From Paragonimus heterotremus (taxonomy: Eukaryota > Platyhelminthes > Trematoda > Plagiorchiida > Troglotrematidae), in contig LUCH01000799.1 of NCBI GenBank assembly GCA_013368495.1, forward strand, positions 65,573-129,572: a DNA stretch of 64,000 nucleotides, written 5' to 3'. The number at the start of each line of letters is the position of its first letter. Positions within the stretch are counted from its first letter, which is position 1. The position numbers and the translations under genes are program-made. A model generated the notes under the pieces. That model saw nothing but the letters and a program-made list of their open reading frames with translations. It ran no database searches and was not told where the DNA came from. Positions 23,431-35,499 of this stretch are shown here, one piece after another.

Positions 23431-25935
23431 AATGTTTATGGGATTGTCGGTCATGAGACTTCATTCGATACTGCGGCACCAGCTAATTTTTCACGTGACC
23501 CGGACAATTGTCATTCATGAAGTCATGTTTACGAAATCATTACACGCGTATATAATTTCAGTTCTAACACTGTCAATGGAATGTCGGAAGCCTCGGGGAT
23601 CGTTCGAAGTCGGTTGACTGTGACCCTGTGAAATGAAGATGACCAGATCGTACAGAACAGTTAGATAAGTTAAGTTTTGATGGTTGCCCGAACATCATGC
23701 CATCGCGCCTGAGAATAATCAATCTTTGACATTCGGCTGTGAACCTCTGGAGAATCATCTGGGATCCTGTTCAACACTGTTCAAGATACAAATACGGATA
23801 TCTACATTTGCCAGGGACCGGAAGAGCGCCATAAGGATGCCATACGTCTCAGATAACTTAAGCTACTTATAGACTCCGTTGGATATACTGGTGCACGAAA
23901 TCATCGATCTGACTCTTCAACGTTGTGGAATGCTTTACGAGAATAGTTTAATGTTAGTAACGGTCAGTAAAGCACCATTCAACAAATATCACTTCGATCA
24001 CCAGCAACTTAATAGACACAAGACAAATAGTACAACGGTGTACAGAGAGCACGTGTATCTGGAACTCGAACCAAAGTGTGTCGGACGAGAAAAATAAGCA
24101 ACAATATTAAAGGCGACGTGAGCGCTAGAAGCTACATTCGATTCGGTATGTTATGGATTTCTCAGGAGTTACCTGGAGTAGTCCAAACATGACTACAGAG
24201 TCGCGTTTCCTAACCATAACACGTATTACATACCATATTCCTTATAAATAATCAGGCATCCAGGTGGGAACATCGTTGATGGCCATTCGTGCATGTGCTC
24301 ATGTGCTCCTCACCGCTACCTTAACACAAAGATGGGACACACGTACAAAAGTTTATTACCTGGACTCAATCTGACCTTCGACCCCGACTATGATTTACTG
24401 TTGATTTTGCTAAATGACAGCCTCGTGTTCCATTGTTTGCAAGCTCTACCTGATTGTTAACGGAATCCACCGTACGGTATACGGTAGGGCAGACTTTCTT
24501 GAAAGTTAAACAACGACCCTTATAACGGCCGATTGGAGAGAATTTGCGCGCGCACGGCCGCGTAGTGAAGCATGTCGTCATCCCTAGATTTATGCGGACT
24601 TGTGCACACTGATAAATCAAACGCAGCAGTGTATAGGACAAACAACAAGATACCGTTCGCACATTGATTGATAGACAAAGGAGCAAGTCAAGTTACACAC
24701 ATTTGGTTATCAAGCGCACGGTATGTTTATGACGTAAATCAGTTCGGAAAATGTTAATGACAAACAGCGAAAAGGACATCGACCAGTATATCAGAGCTTT
24801 TGTTTGGCGATTAGTTTAATTCGATCGGAAAGAAATTTACCAACGAAAGTAACGGTGTAAAATATACTTTCAGAAGAATCACGGTCAAAGGAGTAAAACA
24901 CGGGTAACAAAAAAGAATACCGAATTAGTTCTCAATAATCGAAGATGTTGTGGGCCGAGAAAGCGCACAAATCGATTAAGCGATAGAGCGAAAATGACCT
25001 CAAGAAAACAGTGAACATGAACGGGACAAGAAAGTAACATAACAACCGGCTGCAATGTTGAGAGTGCGTTTCTCACGTCGTATACAACCCAGACATGTGG
25101 ACCGTGCTTTGAAAAATTACCCCTGGAGAAAGTGTGAGGAAGGTGTGTTTGACGAAGAGAAAGATCAGTATCTGAGTGTCTACTTACATTAAGCTCATCA
25201 TGAGGATTTCACGTGAGAGTACGTGTGACAGTGTACATTTATGTAAGTATATGTATTTGTGTGCGTGGGCGCACACATGCGTGCACACAAATATCTACCA
25301 TCGCATTGATTAATCAGATTGCTTCCACTGTAAACACGGAAACACCATGGTGAACACCACGTATGTTGGTTGCAATTCGCAAACCAACGTAACAGACACA
25401 TGCAGGCTACAGGCAGGGATACAGAGAGAAAATGCTAACAAGCGTGTGTAAAAATGCAAAGGTGGACGCGTTCACTACAAATAAGCCAGATAGCTGAGAA
25501 CGAGAACACATTTGTCAAACCAGCTACTTCGAAATGAAGATCACAAACATGAGCAGCCAAATGCCAAAATAAGAAAATGTGCGGACGGTATTGGCCACTT
25601 TTAGAGTAATGAACTCTTGATAATTAATTGGGAGCATGGGATGCACGATCAGTGGTAACATCATTTCCTATTGTCAGTAGCAAGTTGATGAATAACACTT
25701 AGTATACTTGATCCCATAACGTCTGGACAATGCCCGGCTGCTTAAATACATGTGAAGGAAATTTGACGCAATGAAATTCAAACTTACAACTCAACATAAG
25801 GTTTTGGGCTTACTGCCTCTTAACTACTCTGAACACAATCCTCAGAATATTGGAACCGAACACGTGAATAAAAAATAATCACAGTGACTTGATTGTCCAT
25901 AAACATGAATGATTTCACGCTCGTTTGAAAGAGAC
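23431..25935. other. Nothing recognised
   Basis: Short ORFs only. An alternating purine/pyrimidine patch (GTGTGCGTGGGCGCACACATG) lies near 25258. It is presumed intronic. Confidence 0.4.
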
Positions 25936-26000
25936 ATGTGAATCGAACTTGAAACATGCAGACACAAAATCCTAACGCTCACTCACGACACTTCTCTGAA
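25936..26000 (-). repeat. tRNA-like relic
   Basis: The minus strand has GTGTCGTGAGTGAGCGTTAGG upstream of GTTTCAAGTTCGATTC, a good box B. The D-arm is weak. It is listed as a possible SINE head. Confidence 0.4.
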
Positions 26001-26760
26001 GAGATTACACTGACAATGAAACTGTTTGTGTGCATTTCATCGAAGGAAATACATTGTTGATTGGTCAACCAAATCGATGAGACAACTCCGCTCTCGAATC
26101 TTCAAGTAAGTGCGTCTATCAGGATCGCATACACCATTATACAAAGCCAAACAGTTACCTGAGACAACACAGCTTGTACCGCTATCTTCGGATTCAAATC
26201 GTTCGGAGCAGGACAGTCAGACTGTGTGTTGATTGACAACAGTAAGATCAGTATACTGAGAGATGTTATTAAAGGGTGACGCAAATCGTTGATACAGTTA
26301 ATAGCTCATGAATGATGGGAATGGGCGCAGCCAATGTGCAACGATCGGGGTCACAAGAAATCTACAGTAACACGAAGCATGATTCAGCAAACAATGACGA
26401 CCACCTCTCTTCAACATGCACACATGAGGAGTACAGCAGGTCGAGCAACCGCTGAAAACAGCGTTGGTTAGAAAAAATCGGAAGGGTGGATTCTGAAAAG
26501 GGTTCAGGCAAAATGTCAATCAATAAAAAGGGAAATAAACAGACGGGAAACAAATACTCCATACGTGTCAACGATGTTGATGACAATGACGTCGTCAACC
26601 TGGCAATTGGCACCCACCGAATATAGTCAATGGAGCGGTGAAATTATTTTCAATAGTTGTCAGCCTAATCGGCGACTAACGGTTCGTCTTCTCAAATCCG
26701 CACAATAATATGGTGTGTTTTGGTCTTATTCAGACTGATTAGCAGACAGAGATAGACTGA

Positions 26761-26830
26761 ATGAGGTTTGAACAGTAAACCTTTTGCGCTACGAGCCGAA
26801 GCGATCGCCCGTTAGACCACCGGAGGGAGG
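26761..26830 (-). repeat. tRNA-like relic
   Basis: On the minus strand CCGGTGGTCTAACGGGCGATCG matches a tRNA D-arm (box A TGGTCTAACGGG). GTTTACTGTTCAAACCTC follows about 30 bases later and matches box B. The anticodon arm is irregular. It is a SINE head or tRNA pseudogene. Confidence 0.55.
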
Positions 26831-28119
26831 AGATAAAGAGAACTGATCGTGTGTTAGCAGCGATACCGATGCTCATACAGATAGGGATTTGACAGATAAC
26901 ACCAAAAATGATCGCTTGAAACTCCATTAGACTAAGTTAATATAACAGAACTGAACAGTGGGAAACCGGCGCTTGGAATGTCGGTGTGAGAGATGCCTGA
27001 AACATTTGAACCCTAGTGGTTGTAGCTAGTTACGACGGGAAACGAGGAGTGGCCGACCAGGAGGTTATCAAACAAGAAATATAATTGTACGTGATGAATA
27101 ACACAACTGATAACTGGGTTACATCCACTCAGAGGAACAGGATGGAAATGTTGTACGGTCGCAGAACGATACAAGTGGTCATACACGTGAACATCATGTG
27201 CTAAAGCCTGGCACATGATCGAACGAATAGCGGTTATTAAAAGACACCTCCAAATGCATACAAGTGAACGAAACATGTGACTCACTTTCGTTCGGCTATG
27301 GCCAAGCTGATTAGATCGACACCAAAAACACGTTTCATTTGTTTGATATCGGGCAAACAATCATCTGGAACCCGATCAGAGCAGCGTTTATGAGCCTGAT
27401 CAGGAAAATGGGGGTGGTTGGGGTGAGTGAGAGAAGAATGGGCAACAAAAATCAAAGTGAGTTAACAGGCTATTCAGACTACTAGCCTAATCAAGCAAAC
27501 GCGTGCGAAAAATAGGACATCCTGAATGCGCGGAATGTTTTCAAAACAAAGACGAACTGGACCAAACAAACGGACAGATCCCACCCAAAAGCGTACATCC
27601 ATTCCTGAAGGTGCTTTGTTGTGGTAGCAACACAAGAAAGATGGACAGAACCAAACTTCAAAATTGCGAGAACAGAATTAAAGGAATCGGTTGAATTCGG
27701 TGGGAAGTTATGTGCTCTCGCGCTGACATCTCACACGCACTTTCCCAGCATACACGAACGCAAACAGCTTACTGTCTCCACTCCGTACTAGACAAAGTGC
27801 AAAAGATCTGCAAAGCAGGTACCCAACAGTAGCAAATTTGACCGGTTCGAGGCGCCCTTAGTCAGAATGGATATCCTCAAAGAAATTATCCAAACGGCGG
27901 ATAAAAAGCTTGGGTTTATTACTCAGTCCAAGTGGAGTAACCACATTGCCAGCCGGCGAATATCGAATGCAACTGGAAGTGTCCATTCTGCGTCACAGGC
28001 TACCTTACCGTTCGATACTTGCCTGATACTTTTACGATACAACAAAGACGAATCACCTATGCTTTCGCGTTCATTCCTCTAACTGGTAGTAACATGCAGG
28101 ATAAGTTGAGGAAAACCAC
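26831..28119. other. Nothing recognised
   Basis: ORFs at 27013-27360(-), 27503-27694(+) and 27867-28082(+) show no family features I can name. The last lies just upstream of the Penelope-like piece and might belong to it, but I see no RT motif in it. Confidence 0.35.
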
Positions 28120-28500
28120 AGGGGGTTATCGGTGAAAAGCCGTGAAAACCTTTCGAACTGACTGTGCAAATTTGTGAGAAAACCCATTTTTGATGCAGCT
28201 AGTTCCTGTCTGATTGACAGGTCAAGCCGGACAGAGCATTCCGAGTAAACTACGAGATTCGTCAAGTGTATCCCAAAGCTGACTGAGGACGACTATTAGT
28301 AACGGTAGAGACCATAACGATCAGCCCCTACAAGGCATACCTATGGGTGCAGAAACAGCCATCACAAATCCCCCACATATTTTGCACAGTTATCCTCAAG
28401 CAATTCGAAGCCCGATCAAGTGTGAAACACTCGACAAACCAGCGTGTCTCAGGACAAGCATGGTTAACATTTTCGTGGGTCCACCAATACTCCCATCCTC
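28120..28500 (+). mobile_element. Probable Penelope-like RT fragment
   Basis: The plus strand reads LELTVQICEKTHF near 28150-28190, which resembles the L..LC..T.F block of Penelope RTs. After about 120 bases of unmatched DNA, reading across frames, it gives GIPMGAETAITNPP (28330s) followed by LKQFEARSS, resembling the GTPMGSP.SG..AE..L..LE block of the same family. Frames change several times. The piece ends near the second (AT)n run and scaffold gap. The identification rests on short blocks, so it is tentative. Confidence 0.4.
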
Positions 28501-28550
28501 CTGAACTGAATTGTGATTAACCCCTGTCTGTAATGTGTAACTGTCCATTA

Positions 28551-28650
28551 NNNNNNNNNNNNNNNNNNNNNNNNNNNNNNNNNNNNNNNNNNNNNNNNNN
28601 NNNNNNNNNNNNNNNNNNNNNNNNNNNNNNNNNNNNNNNNNNNNNNNNNN
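28551..28650. other. Assembly gap, 100 N
   Basis: Exactly 100 N, immediately followed by an (AT)n run. The left flank ends CTGTCCATTA and is not repeated on the right. Confidence 1.

Positions 28651-28688
<38 letters not shown>
28651..28688. repeat. (AT)n microsatellite
   Basis: An uninterrupted alternating AT run of 38 bases abuts the second gap; the true array is probably longer and caused the assembly break. Confidence 0.98.
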
Positions 28689-28690
<2 letters not shown>

Positions 28691-28762
28691 GTATATGGCC
28701 AGCATAATTGTAAGAGTATGACGAGAAAGACAGAAAACGACTGTTTGCACAAGTCTGATTCG

Positions 28763-28840
28763 GTGACTGTGGTAAGGCGGTGGTAACAAAAACCGTCTAC
28801 AAAACAAATGATCGAGAATTCGAGTCGCGCTGACAGCGGC
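28763..28840 (+). repeat. tRNA-like relic
   Basis: TGGTAAGGCGGTGGTAAC resembles a D-arm/box A and GAGAATTCGAGTCGC, about 27 bases further on, resembles box B. It is a SINE head or pseudogene. Confidence 0.45.
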
Positions 28841-28849
28841 CGCCTCCAT

Positions 28850-29589
28850 CAACGTTCCGGTGAAATCCGGTCCACGGGTGACCTTGCACCAGACAAGTGA
28901 ATCCGCTGTAGACTTATACTGCTACCCTGATGAGGTGGTCAGACTTGTGTAATGTTTTGATCCGACGAGCTACGCTGACAAGGACTCCGGTCTTTCCAGG
29001 TGCAACCTTGTCAGACAAGCCTAAGGCAAGCAGTCAGACGAAAAGCAATTACACTCATAGGATTGTATGTCGCATTACTGACCGCATAAGAGTGCTTAGG
29101 TAGCGAGGCACAATCCTATGGGCATACAGCAGAACTAATTTCATAGTTGCGGCACTGCTGTCTTCCGTATCAGGAAGAAGGGGGTTAGAGAAGGTACCCT
29201 CAGACAAAGAGCACTCCGATCGCCCAACAGTTGACCGTGACTGCTAGCTTAGTAACCAATACGGTCGAAAAACATCTACTATCTCGCAAAAGCCCGATGG
29301 AGCTTGCAGTACATCCACCGTGCGCATCAGTGCTCAGAATGAGACATCAAGGTCTTATTCACTGCGCCCTCGGACTAGGCAAGCCCCTCAATGTCAAGTG
29401 AGTCAGACTCTTGAGTCATTGGCTCCGGGTAGGGTCATCCAAGAAGACCCTATATCCTGCTGTCTCGCAGGTCAGACTTTTGAATCACAGACTCGGGATG
29501 GGGTCCCTCAAGTCAACCCCCTTCTGCGGCATAAACGACCGGGAAGTATCAGAAGGTATCGTTCTCTTGACAGTGACATTACCAACCGA
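28850..29589 (+). other. Possible 5' part of the family A copy, with ~69-bp imperfect repeats
   Basis: The stretch is more GC-rich than its surroundings and runs directly into the family A ORF, so it may be the 5' UTR or the decayed endonuclease part of that element; no other copy in the window reaches this far to confirm it. Units starting at 29402 and 29471 both begin GTCAGACT.TTGA.TCA and share a [GA]GGTC..CCAAG-type end, a period of 69 bases, giving the repeated peptides QTLES and QTFES. A third weaker unit may precede them. A 9-bp perfect hairpin (CTGACAAGG / CCTTGTCAG) is at 28975-29014. Confidence 0.35.
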
Positions 29590-31460
29590 TCACGAATTTC
29601 TCTTACTGGTCATCGCGTCGATGTCAGTGAGACTGTATGAGAAAATGATGGTTTACTCATCACCAGTCAATCGTGCCGACTTGACAAGTGGGCTGAACAT
29701 TTTGAAGAACAGTTCAGTTGGATTCAACTAGATCATGTGGACGACGAGACCTGAATAGCCAGTTATTGCGTTCCTGTCGGTCCTCCGTCGGAAGTAGAAG
29801 TGGTCCTAGAGCTCAAGTTATTGACGCGTAATAAGGTTCCTGGTCCAGACCACCTCTCTCCTTCTCTTTTCAAGGATGGTGGAGAGAGGTTAATATCAGA
29901 ACTGACAAAATCCCTCCAGACAATTTGGGAAACTGAAAATGTGCCTCGTGATTGGTGCCTATCAACAGTCATTCCCGTTTTCAAAAAAGGGGCCCGAAGT
30001 CTAGGTGACAACCACAGAGGCATCAGTTTGGTCTCAATTGCGTCCAACTTCCTCACTGCCCTCGTTCTACTTCGGCTAACTAAGCCCAGAGAAAGTCAGA
30101 TACGCGAAGAACAAGCAGGATATCGATCCGGTCGGGAATGCGTTGATCATATTTTTAACTTGAGACGGGTCTTGGAACATCGGCACTGTTACAGACAGCC
30201 GACAGTCGTGGTCTTCTTGAACCTAAAGGCTGATTTCGACTCAGTTGCTCGTAACGTTCTCTGGAGCTGCCTTCTCCGCAAAGGAGTACCAGAGAAATAC
30301 GTGAATCTGTTGAAATCATTATATGCCCACTCTGCAAACAAAGTGAGAGTTTATGGACAACTGTCCCGGGCGTTCATCACTTCTAGCGGTGGCCGTCAGT
30401 GATGTCCGATTCCCCCTTCCTGTTCAGTCTTGTTACGAACGACATTCTGGAAGGTGCACTTGGAGATTACAGTGGGCTTGATATTGAGTTTCTTCCTGGC
30501 GTTCGATTGACGGATCTGGAGTACGCGGAGGACATCGTCTTACTTAGCTCCTCTGCCGAAGATATGCAGACCTTGCTGAACAAGGTGAGTGATCGGGCTG
30601 ATTTGTTTGCAATGCGCTTCACACCTTCAAAGTGCAACATGCTGCTTCAAGACTGGGGCATTTCCACTCCCACTTCCTTTATTGCAGGTAACCCGCTTGA
30701 GACGGTGGACCGTTTCATATACTTGGGTAGCACTATCTCGTCAGCCTGTAATATTGCTGATGAGATATCAGCGAGAATAGCAAAGGCACGAGTTGCCTTT
30801 GCCAAACTGTGTCATCTATGGCGTCGAAAACACGTCCGGTTGTCGCTGAAAGGAAGGGTACATAACGCATCTGTGCGTTCCATTTTGCTCTATGATTCGG
30901 AAACGTGGCCTGTTCACAAGGAAGACGTCAACAGGCTTTCTGTGTTTGACCATTGCTGTCTCCACCAAATAGCCCTCGCTAAGTGGACTGATTGCGTGAG
31001 CACGATTAATTGATCAAGTAATTACGTTGCATAGCTTGTGATGGTTAGGCCACGTATATCGTATGTCATCTGATCGTTTACTGTACTGCGCATTATACAC
31101 TGAGGTGACCAACATTTGGGCAAAACCTCGTGGTGGTCCAGCAACAACGTGGTCACGAAATATGAACGCCCTGACTGCTCCATTGAGCAAAGTGGGTAGG
31201 TGTCGCCTGCCTGGATGGGGTCCTCCTGATCACTCAAACCGCTGGTTAGAGACGCTATCCGAGATGGCGATGTGTCGCGGTCAACGGCGTACCTGTATCC
31301 ATACCATTTCTAGTTCTTCCGCTTAGTCTTCTTTTAATAATTTTAAAACTTCTTAGTAGTGTTTTCTTCCAGGATATTCGACGTCACTGTTGAGGTGAGC
31401 GGCGGCCCGAGTCACAGTAACTTTTGCTCAAGCTCATGGCTGCTATGGTGATGATGATGT
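29590..31460 (+). mobile_element. LINE family A copy, best preserved
   Basis: The plus strand reads SLTGHRVDVSETV, a stop, then a long open frame at 29800-30402 with LLTRNKVPGPDHLSPSLFK, DNHRGISLVSIASNFLTALV, EEQAGYRSGRECVDHIFNLR and VVVFLNLKADFDSV (RT palm, second Asp region F-D-S-V). A frameshift near 30400 interrupts the GVRQG block. The second frame, 30399-31013, carries FLFSLVTNDIL, LEYAEDIVLL (YAED in place of YADD), RFIYLGSTIS and the ETWPVHKEDVNRLSVFDHCC block. It is followed by LRWLGHVYRM-like coding, a 3' UTR with GTTTTCTTCCAGGATATTCG and a GATGATGATG tail at about 31450. It encodes the RT of an APE-class LINE but is inactivated by the frameshift, a stop and the altered catalytic motif. 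Confidence 0.93.
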
Positions 31461-34400
31461 TTGAAAACAACACAAGAAAAGAACTAAGACGAGATCGTTT
31501 GACACAATTAGACTGCACCAAATCAATGGAATAGATGTGCAGCTTCGCAAAATAGTGAGGCACGAACTAGAACGAAGATTTCTTCGACCTCCACCCTATG
31601 AATTACAGAATGTGTCGCGGGGAAATTTGTTAGATGAATCAACTTATTAACAATGGAATGATCAATCAGTTGTTTTAACCACTGTTACTTCTAAGCTCAC
31701 ACAAATTTCTTTATGCAAGCGGTTAAGTACCATATTCTAATGATGTTAATTGGTGAAATGTGGCCAACGTTGTTTCAAAATACAGTTAGCAGTGGACAAT
31801 CAATTGACCTGTTACAACGCACTGTATCAACACGTCCTTTAAGCACAACAATCAGCATAACCACTTTCAACGTATTTCATCCTGATACGAGCGACGTCGT
31901 GGAGCTATGTGTAGGCGAGAGAAATTCAACCCTATCTTTGGTGCCAACGTCTGATATAGGATTGATGTGAGGGGGCACGTGATTATTCCAAACAGATTCA
32001 CACGATGCGAATCAAGAGCGCACAGCTTCCTTCGTGCCACACATCGTCTGCATTCCATATTGCAATAGCAATTTGGATGTTTAACCAAAATGCCGTTAGA
32101 CAGTTCGGCTTGCGGAAAGTGAATATCGGGGTACAATACCGGCAATCACCAGATAACATACGAAACTGTAGTTTCTCTAACGTTTCAACACATACAACCG
32201 AGGTAACAGCCGAACAAGGAAGCAAATTCACTGAACAAATTTGTATTCTGGACGAACAGCAATCATGCCCCTTTCTACCATCTCTCTAGATTCACAGGGC
32301 GGACAAGCTCAACATGTCCACTGTACATATGATAAAAAAGCAGAGAAAACTGATTCGCTTAGGGGAGATTGTATGAATTCTCGAGGTTTTTCTAAGAGGA
32401 AATAGATATTCGCATTAGACTACCAGAATAATAGGCCAGAATAACGACATGGCGTTTGTACGAAGCTCAGTTTGTTTGACAATGCTAAACCACAGGACAA
32501 AAATCGATATGGACTCTTCTGTGCACACATGTTGAAGAGGCTCACAAGAGGAGACTTAACATAGGAATATTTTGCATCAGAAACATGTGTGGTATTAAGG
32601 TTGTTGACGGTATGCTGAAGGTGAACAGTGTCATATGTGGTCTATAACGATTAACAATGTGGGTCTAGGGAAATCTACCAGACGAGGTAGCCATGAATGG
32701 GTGTATTACAAAGAGGCTTTGATCCTATGCATGATCAAGAAGGAATACATAAAAACGGGCACAGATTAACTGGTGGTAAATTTTCAGGATAAATTTTATG
32801 CCCTTCTCACTTTGCATATCTCGACATTGCTTTTACGTGACTCGAAGCCAGTTTATGTCAACTCAGGGGATTTAGCTGGTATTGCTCTGTCGGAGTCTCC
32901 AGAGTGGACCAAACTAAGTGGTCTATATTAACGCAGTGGGACAGACAACGGAAATTGATTCATCACCTCAGAAACTCAACGCTGTGCAGTGGCTAACACG
33001 AACAGTTGCTCTAACCGAGTCGTTTCATTAAGCACCAATGGACTACTGCAATCAAAGCATACTGGGGAAATATGCTAGAGGAGACGTGATCCTGACGGAG
33101 CAAACACAGCCATGTTAAAAGTGTGTACAGTAAGAATTCGTTGATCCGACTTGGTTAGAACGACTGGTGGTGTTGGCCTCAGAACACTTAAAGAACGTTA
33201 GAGCAACATATTTGTTTCCATTCTCTGCGACAAAAGGTAAGTATGAACCACACAGTTTAGTCTAATCTAACAGGACAATACCAAAGAAACCATCCGGGTG
33301 ATTGTAAACAGACATTGTGTCGTGAAAACAATATCCAGACAACTTAGAAGGGAAAAGGTAAGATCTTGAGCAGTGGCAACTAAAAAATCTATTGCATCGC
33401 TGGTCGTGAATGGGGTGTCACAATCACCAGCGCAATCGACCGTATCTTCCTTGAATTGTTAGCCACTCCCCCCCCCCCTAATGACCAGGAGTGGCTTATG
33501 AATCGAATACAGCTGTAAAGGCTGGACAGCGGGATCATGTTATTGGTCAATGCAGCTTGTTCACAAACCTATGCTCCACAACTCGTCCCTCTAATTCGTG
33601 TCCAACGAGTGAAGACAGTGAGTCAAACATTACAATCTACGAAGAGTGTGCGAATAACTTAACTAGTACACAGCTAGCAATAGAAAGCTCGATCAGGAAG
33701 AAAGAGAGCGATTTCAATTAGACAAGTGGTTTGTAAACCATTATCTTTCGGTCACGACTGTTCATCAAAATATCCCCCATCACACGTAAACTACCCAGGT
33801 TCTTCTATTCCTACTATTCTCAGTCTTCGATGAAAAACAGTTGGGTTTTGTTAGATACATAAATGGGCTAGCTCCATCACTTTACGCTCGACTAAGAAAC
33901 ACAGATGCGAAATACAAACAATCGGCTGCATGGGACTACTTTCCAAGGTTCAATCAAACGAGTGCAGTTAGTTAGCCCATCATTCAACCGTACTATGACT
34001 CATTCCATACAAGATCAAACTGTTGGGTAGCGGCCCCAATTTAATTGGAATCGGATACCACAAGCATAACCGTTCAAATCTCGTATGCAGTGTCGTCGAC
34101 CACGACGACGCAAGGCGAATCTCGATTTATCTGCCTAGATGATTCGAATCCGCAGAACACTGCATCACCTGCAATGCCTCCTCGCCCAATCATTTTCGTG
34201 CACCTTTGTCAAAGGGATACGAGTACGAGACGTCCGAATGAAGTTCCTACGCTACTTAAGTGCCGCCGCAAAATGTCAAAAGGCATCAAAAAGGTTGCCA
34301 AAATCACCTGGAGTATGACCGGAAGCAAACGAATCACGCTTTTTTTGTCCTCAGAAGTCACCAGTCCTCTCTGCTAGCGACCATAGGGAACATGAACCAT

Positions 34401-35499
34401 AAATGTGATAGAATGCGACCGCAAGTCAGTTTGACTGAGTGCTGAGGACAATCAAGACAACTGATCATTTACATTCTTTATTCAGATCTCCCTTCTCGTC
34501 TGTGAAGTAGGGGAGCAGTTTGTCCAATGAGGACTTCTTCCAACCTATGCGAGTAACGAGTGCATCTGTAGGCTGTAACAAATTGTGAACACATCACTAC
34601 TCAATTCGGCCAACCTCAATGCTCTTGAACGGGTTGGAGCTCCAGCTATCGCGACAGCGTCTATCTAAGCTTGAGTAGCCCGGCAGAACTATTCAGTTCA
34701 CATGTATTATGACATCATACACTTTGTGATATGGGGGCTGAAAGCCAGGTTTCTTCAAGGCTGAGATCAATCCAGTGCGAATAACCAGAGAGTACTGAAT
34801 TAATGCTGAGTTTCGTTAAGTTAAGATAAGAGTACTTGACATGCATACCAATCTTTAAAGCGCCTCCATAGATGTTTGAACCTACCCCGAAAAAGCGTTC
34901 AGCCAATACAAAACGAAGAGTATTGTGAAAAGGTACGACAAGACAAACGACCTTGAATGTCGACTATTTCGTTCGAGGGTAACTTCTACATTTCATACCT
35001 TCAGAACCGGATAACCATGGTCTTAAGTAGTGTAACTTGAAACAGTTTCAAAACTTCGGTGTACCAGTATGAATAGTTAACTGTTCAGATGTTATCGATA
35101 ATCTGCCACTTCAGTTTTCCAACCGACAGGGATGCGCCGATACTTGTTAAGTGAGAAAAACTACCGTTAGGCATGGCTGCCCAGGAGCTACCGGTAAGTC
35201 TTACGTGATAGCATGCAGATCGATTTCAAACGGGTCTGTCTGGGTGAGAAGCAAACAAACCCTCCTAACGAATGTCGACAGGATGCTGGATAGTACGTTC
35301 TTCACTACGGACCGCGTGCTCGCATACCCGTCGGAAACAGTCACTCGGTCCAATCACTGTGGTAATTACAGAATAAGACTGACGTTGGGCACCGTGAGTG
35401 TCCAATAAGGTGGAAGACGGAATGTTGTTCAAACGCACGTAGGATTGCAGTGACAAAGTATATAGCAAGGGAGGAATGCTGAATATATATAAACGTTAA
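31461..35499. other. Nothing recognised
   Basis: Several ORFs of 60-110 codons (31713-31970, 32005-32289, 33491-33721 and 34045-34377, all plus) have no domain I recognise. An 11-base C run lies at about 33469-33479. It is presumed intronic. Confidence 0.4.

Noticed and set aside
23573..23758. Minus-strand sequence after TTCTCCAG reading VHSRMSK, considered as the missing chimaerin exon that continues V-H-x2-C.
   Set aside because: The zinc-binding Cys is absent at the required spacing and the frame stops after about 20 codons.
28396..28852. Overlapping ORFs with poly-IY across the second gap.
   Set aside because: Same cause: microsatellite and N translation.
28920..29000. CTGATGAG, as in hammerhead ribozyme cores, near the Penelope-like piece.
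   Set aside because: No GAAA segment follows at the needed distance and no stem II or cleavage triplet can be drawn. The other CTGATGAG in the window is coding sequence of LINE family A.
28975..29014. 9-bp perfect hairpin CTGACAAGG/CCTTGTCAG as a possible regulatory structure.
   Set aside because: Hairpins of this size are expected by chance in 64 kb, and there is no supporting context.
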